In this document: piece by piece, positions 5,994-6,545 of the stretch
Layout: every line of letters starts with the position of its first letter
How positions within the stretch are numbered: position 1 is the stretch's first letter
Assembly (NCBI GenBank): GCA_947086625.1
Contig: CAMTZV010000090.1
Location: 1-6,545, forward strand
Source: an uncultured bacterium
Lineage (GTDB): Bacteria; Bacillota; Clostridia; Lachnospirales; Lachnospiraceae
Length of the DNA: 6,545 nucleotides
Reading direction: 5' to 3'
Made by a program: the position numbers and the translations under genes
Notes under the pieces: generated by a model
The model's input: only the letters and a program-made list of their open reading frames with translations
The model's database searches: none
What the model was told of the DNA's origin: nothing

Positions 5994-6063
5994 GGAAGGC
6001 AAGATGCGAAGCAGCTTCTTGCATGCCTTCCGACGACATGCCCGCGAGCGAAGGCGAACGGGC
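5994..6063 (+). repeat. Two hairpins in the ATPase-permease gap
   Basis: GGAAGGC (5994-6000) pairs with GCCTTCC (6025-6031). The stem continues past a bulge with ATGC/GCAT (6004-6007 with 6021-6024) and GAAG/CTTC (6008-6011 with 6015-6018), 15 bp in all, starting five bases after the ATPase stop codon. A second, smaller hairpin pairs GCCCG (6040-6044) with CGGGC (6059-6063). Neither is followed by a T-run, so they are more likely message-stability or processing elements than terminators. Nothing else fills the gap except the permease ribosome binding site. Confidence 0.6.
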
Positions 6064-6088
6064 CATACATTGATTGGAGGAGGAGAAA

Positions 6089-6545
6089 ATGAACGAAAAG
6101 GGAAAGGATGCTTTTTGGTCCATTGGCGCATCGCTGGTGTGCATCGTCATCGGGCTTTTTGTCGGCTTTCTCATTCTCTGCTGCATCAACAGCGGGAATG
6201 CGGTGGACGGATTTACAAGGATTATAAAGGGCGGCTTCTATTTAAAGCCAAAGGGGATCGGAAGCGAGATCACACAGTCGGCGCCGCTTATCATGACGGG
6301 GCTTTCGGTTGCGTTTGCATTTAAGACGGGCCTGTTTAACATCGGGGCGGCAGGACAGTATACGGTGGGCATTTTCGGCGCGCTCTACAGTGCGATCATT
6401 TTAAAAATGCCGTGGTACGTCTGCCTGCTCGTAGCGATGCTCTTCGGCGCCCTCTGGGGCGCGCTGCCCGGCATTTTCAAGGCATATTTTAACGTGAATG
6501 AGGTCATCACCTCTATCATGTTCAACTGGATCGGGCTTTACCTTG
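6089..6545 (+). CDS. Nucleoside ABC importer permease, first of the pair (partial, 3' end beyond window)
   Basis: The frame opens at ATG 6089, behind a strong GGAGGAGGAG (6076-6085) three bases upstream, and runs without a stop to the window end: 152 residues of a protein that is usually about 350. A hydrophobic segment occupies about 11-33. The family core follows: QSAPLIMTGLSVAFAFKTGL (63-82), FNIGAAGQY (83-91), then AYFNVNEVITSIMFNWIGLY (132-151), typical of BPD_transp_2 permeases such as YufP/NupB and RbsC relatives. It should form half of the membrane channel, with a second permease expected next. Its position right after the double ATPase supports this. The 3' half cannot be assessed. 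Confidence 0.92.
   Translation, partial: MNEKGKDAFWSIGASLVCIVIGLFVGFLILCCINSGNAVDGFTRIIKGGFYLKPKGIGSEITQSAPLIMTGLSVAFAFKTGLFNIGAAGQYTVGIFGALYSAIILKMPWYVCLLVAMLFGALWGALPGIFKAYFNVNEVITSIMFNWIGLYL

Noticed and set aside
6004..6324. Plus-strand frame beginning at ATG 6004
   Set aside because: It starts inside a hairpin and overlaps the permease in another frame; the permease frame has clear family motifs and a strong ribosome binding site.

Overview
The window looks like chromosomal DNA from a low-G+C-phylum (Firmicutes/Bacillota) anaerobe with GC-rich genes, most likely a Clostridia/Lachnospiraceae-type bacterium. The reasons are strong GGAGG-type Shine-Dalgarno sequences, sigma-A-like promoters in short AT-rich stretches, a single-polypeptide Amt-PII ammonium transporter, a Gram-positive-style uridine phosphorylase, and a BMP-lipoprotein ABC nucleoside importer. 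The family-level placement is inference. All genes are on the + strand and the proteins belong to known families. I see no mobile element, CRISPR array, tRNA or rRNA.

Region 1 (1-2015) is a nitrogen-acquisition unit. It has an AT-rich upstream stretch, a near-consensus promoter (54-82), a strong intrinsic terminator at the very start of the transcript (98-132), and a leader with mutually exclusive pairings (about 141-241). One long gene (246-2015) follows. It encodes an ammonium channel fused to a complete PII signalling domain that lacks the tyrosine uridylylated in enteric GlnB.

Region 2 (2016-6545) is a nucleoside uptake and cleavage cluster. Its parts are a promoter (2023-2051), uridine phosphorylase (2115-2915), a second promoter inside the end of that gene (2885-2913), a structured leader, and a BMP-family nucleoside-binding lipoprotein (3040-4245). 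A terminator-like hairpin follows (4307-4344), then a fused double ATPase (4448-5989), a 99-base gap with two hairpins, and the first permease (6089 to the window end, truncated). A second permease probably follows outside the window, as in other BMP-NupABC systems. The lipoprotein captures a nucleoside outside the cell, the ATPase and permeases import it, and Udp splits uridine into uracil and ribose-1-phosphate.

The most interesting material is regulatory RNA and repeats rather than new proteins. It includes the early attenuator and switch-like leader of amt, an 11-bp perfect hairpin inside udp, an antisense-oriented terminator in the bmp leader, an acidic DEPA repeat in the lipoprotein, and hairpins between the transporter genes that may set protein ratios. 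Nothing here amounts to a clearly new biological system.
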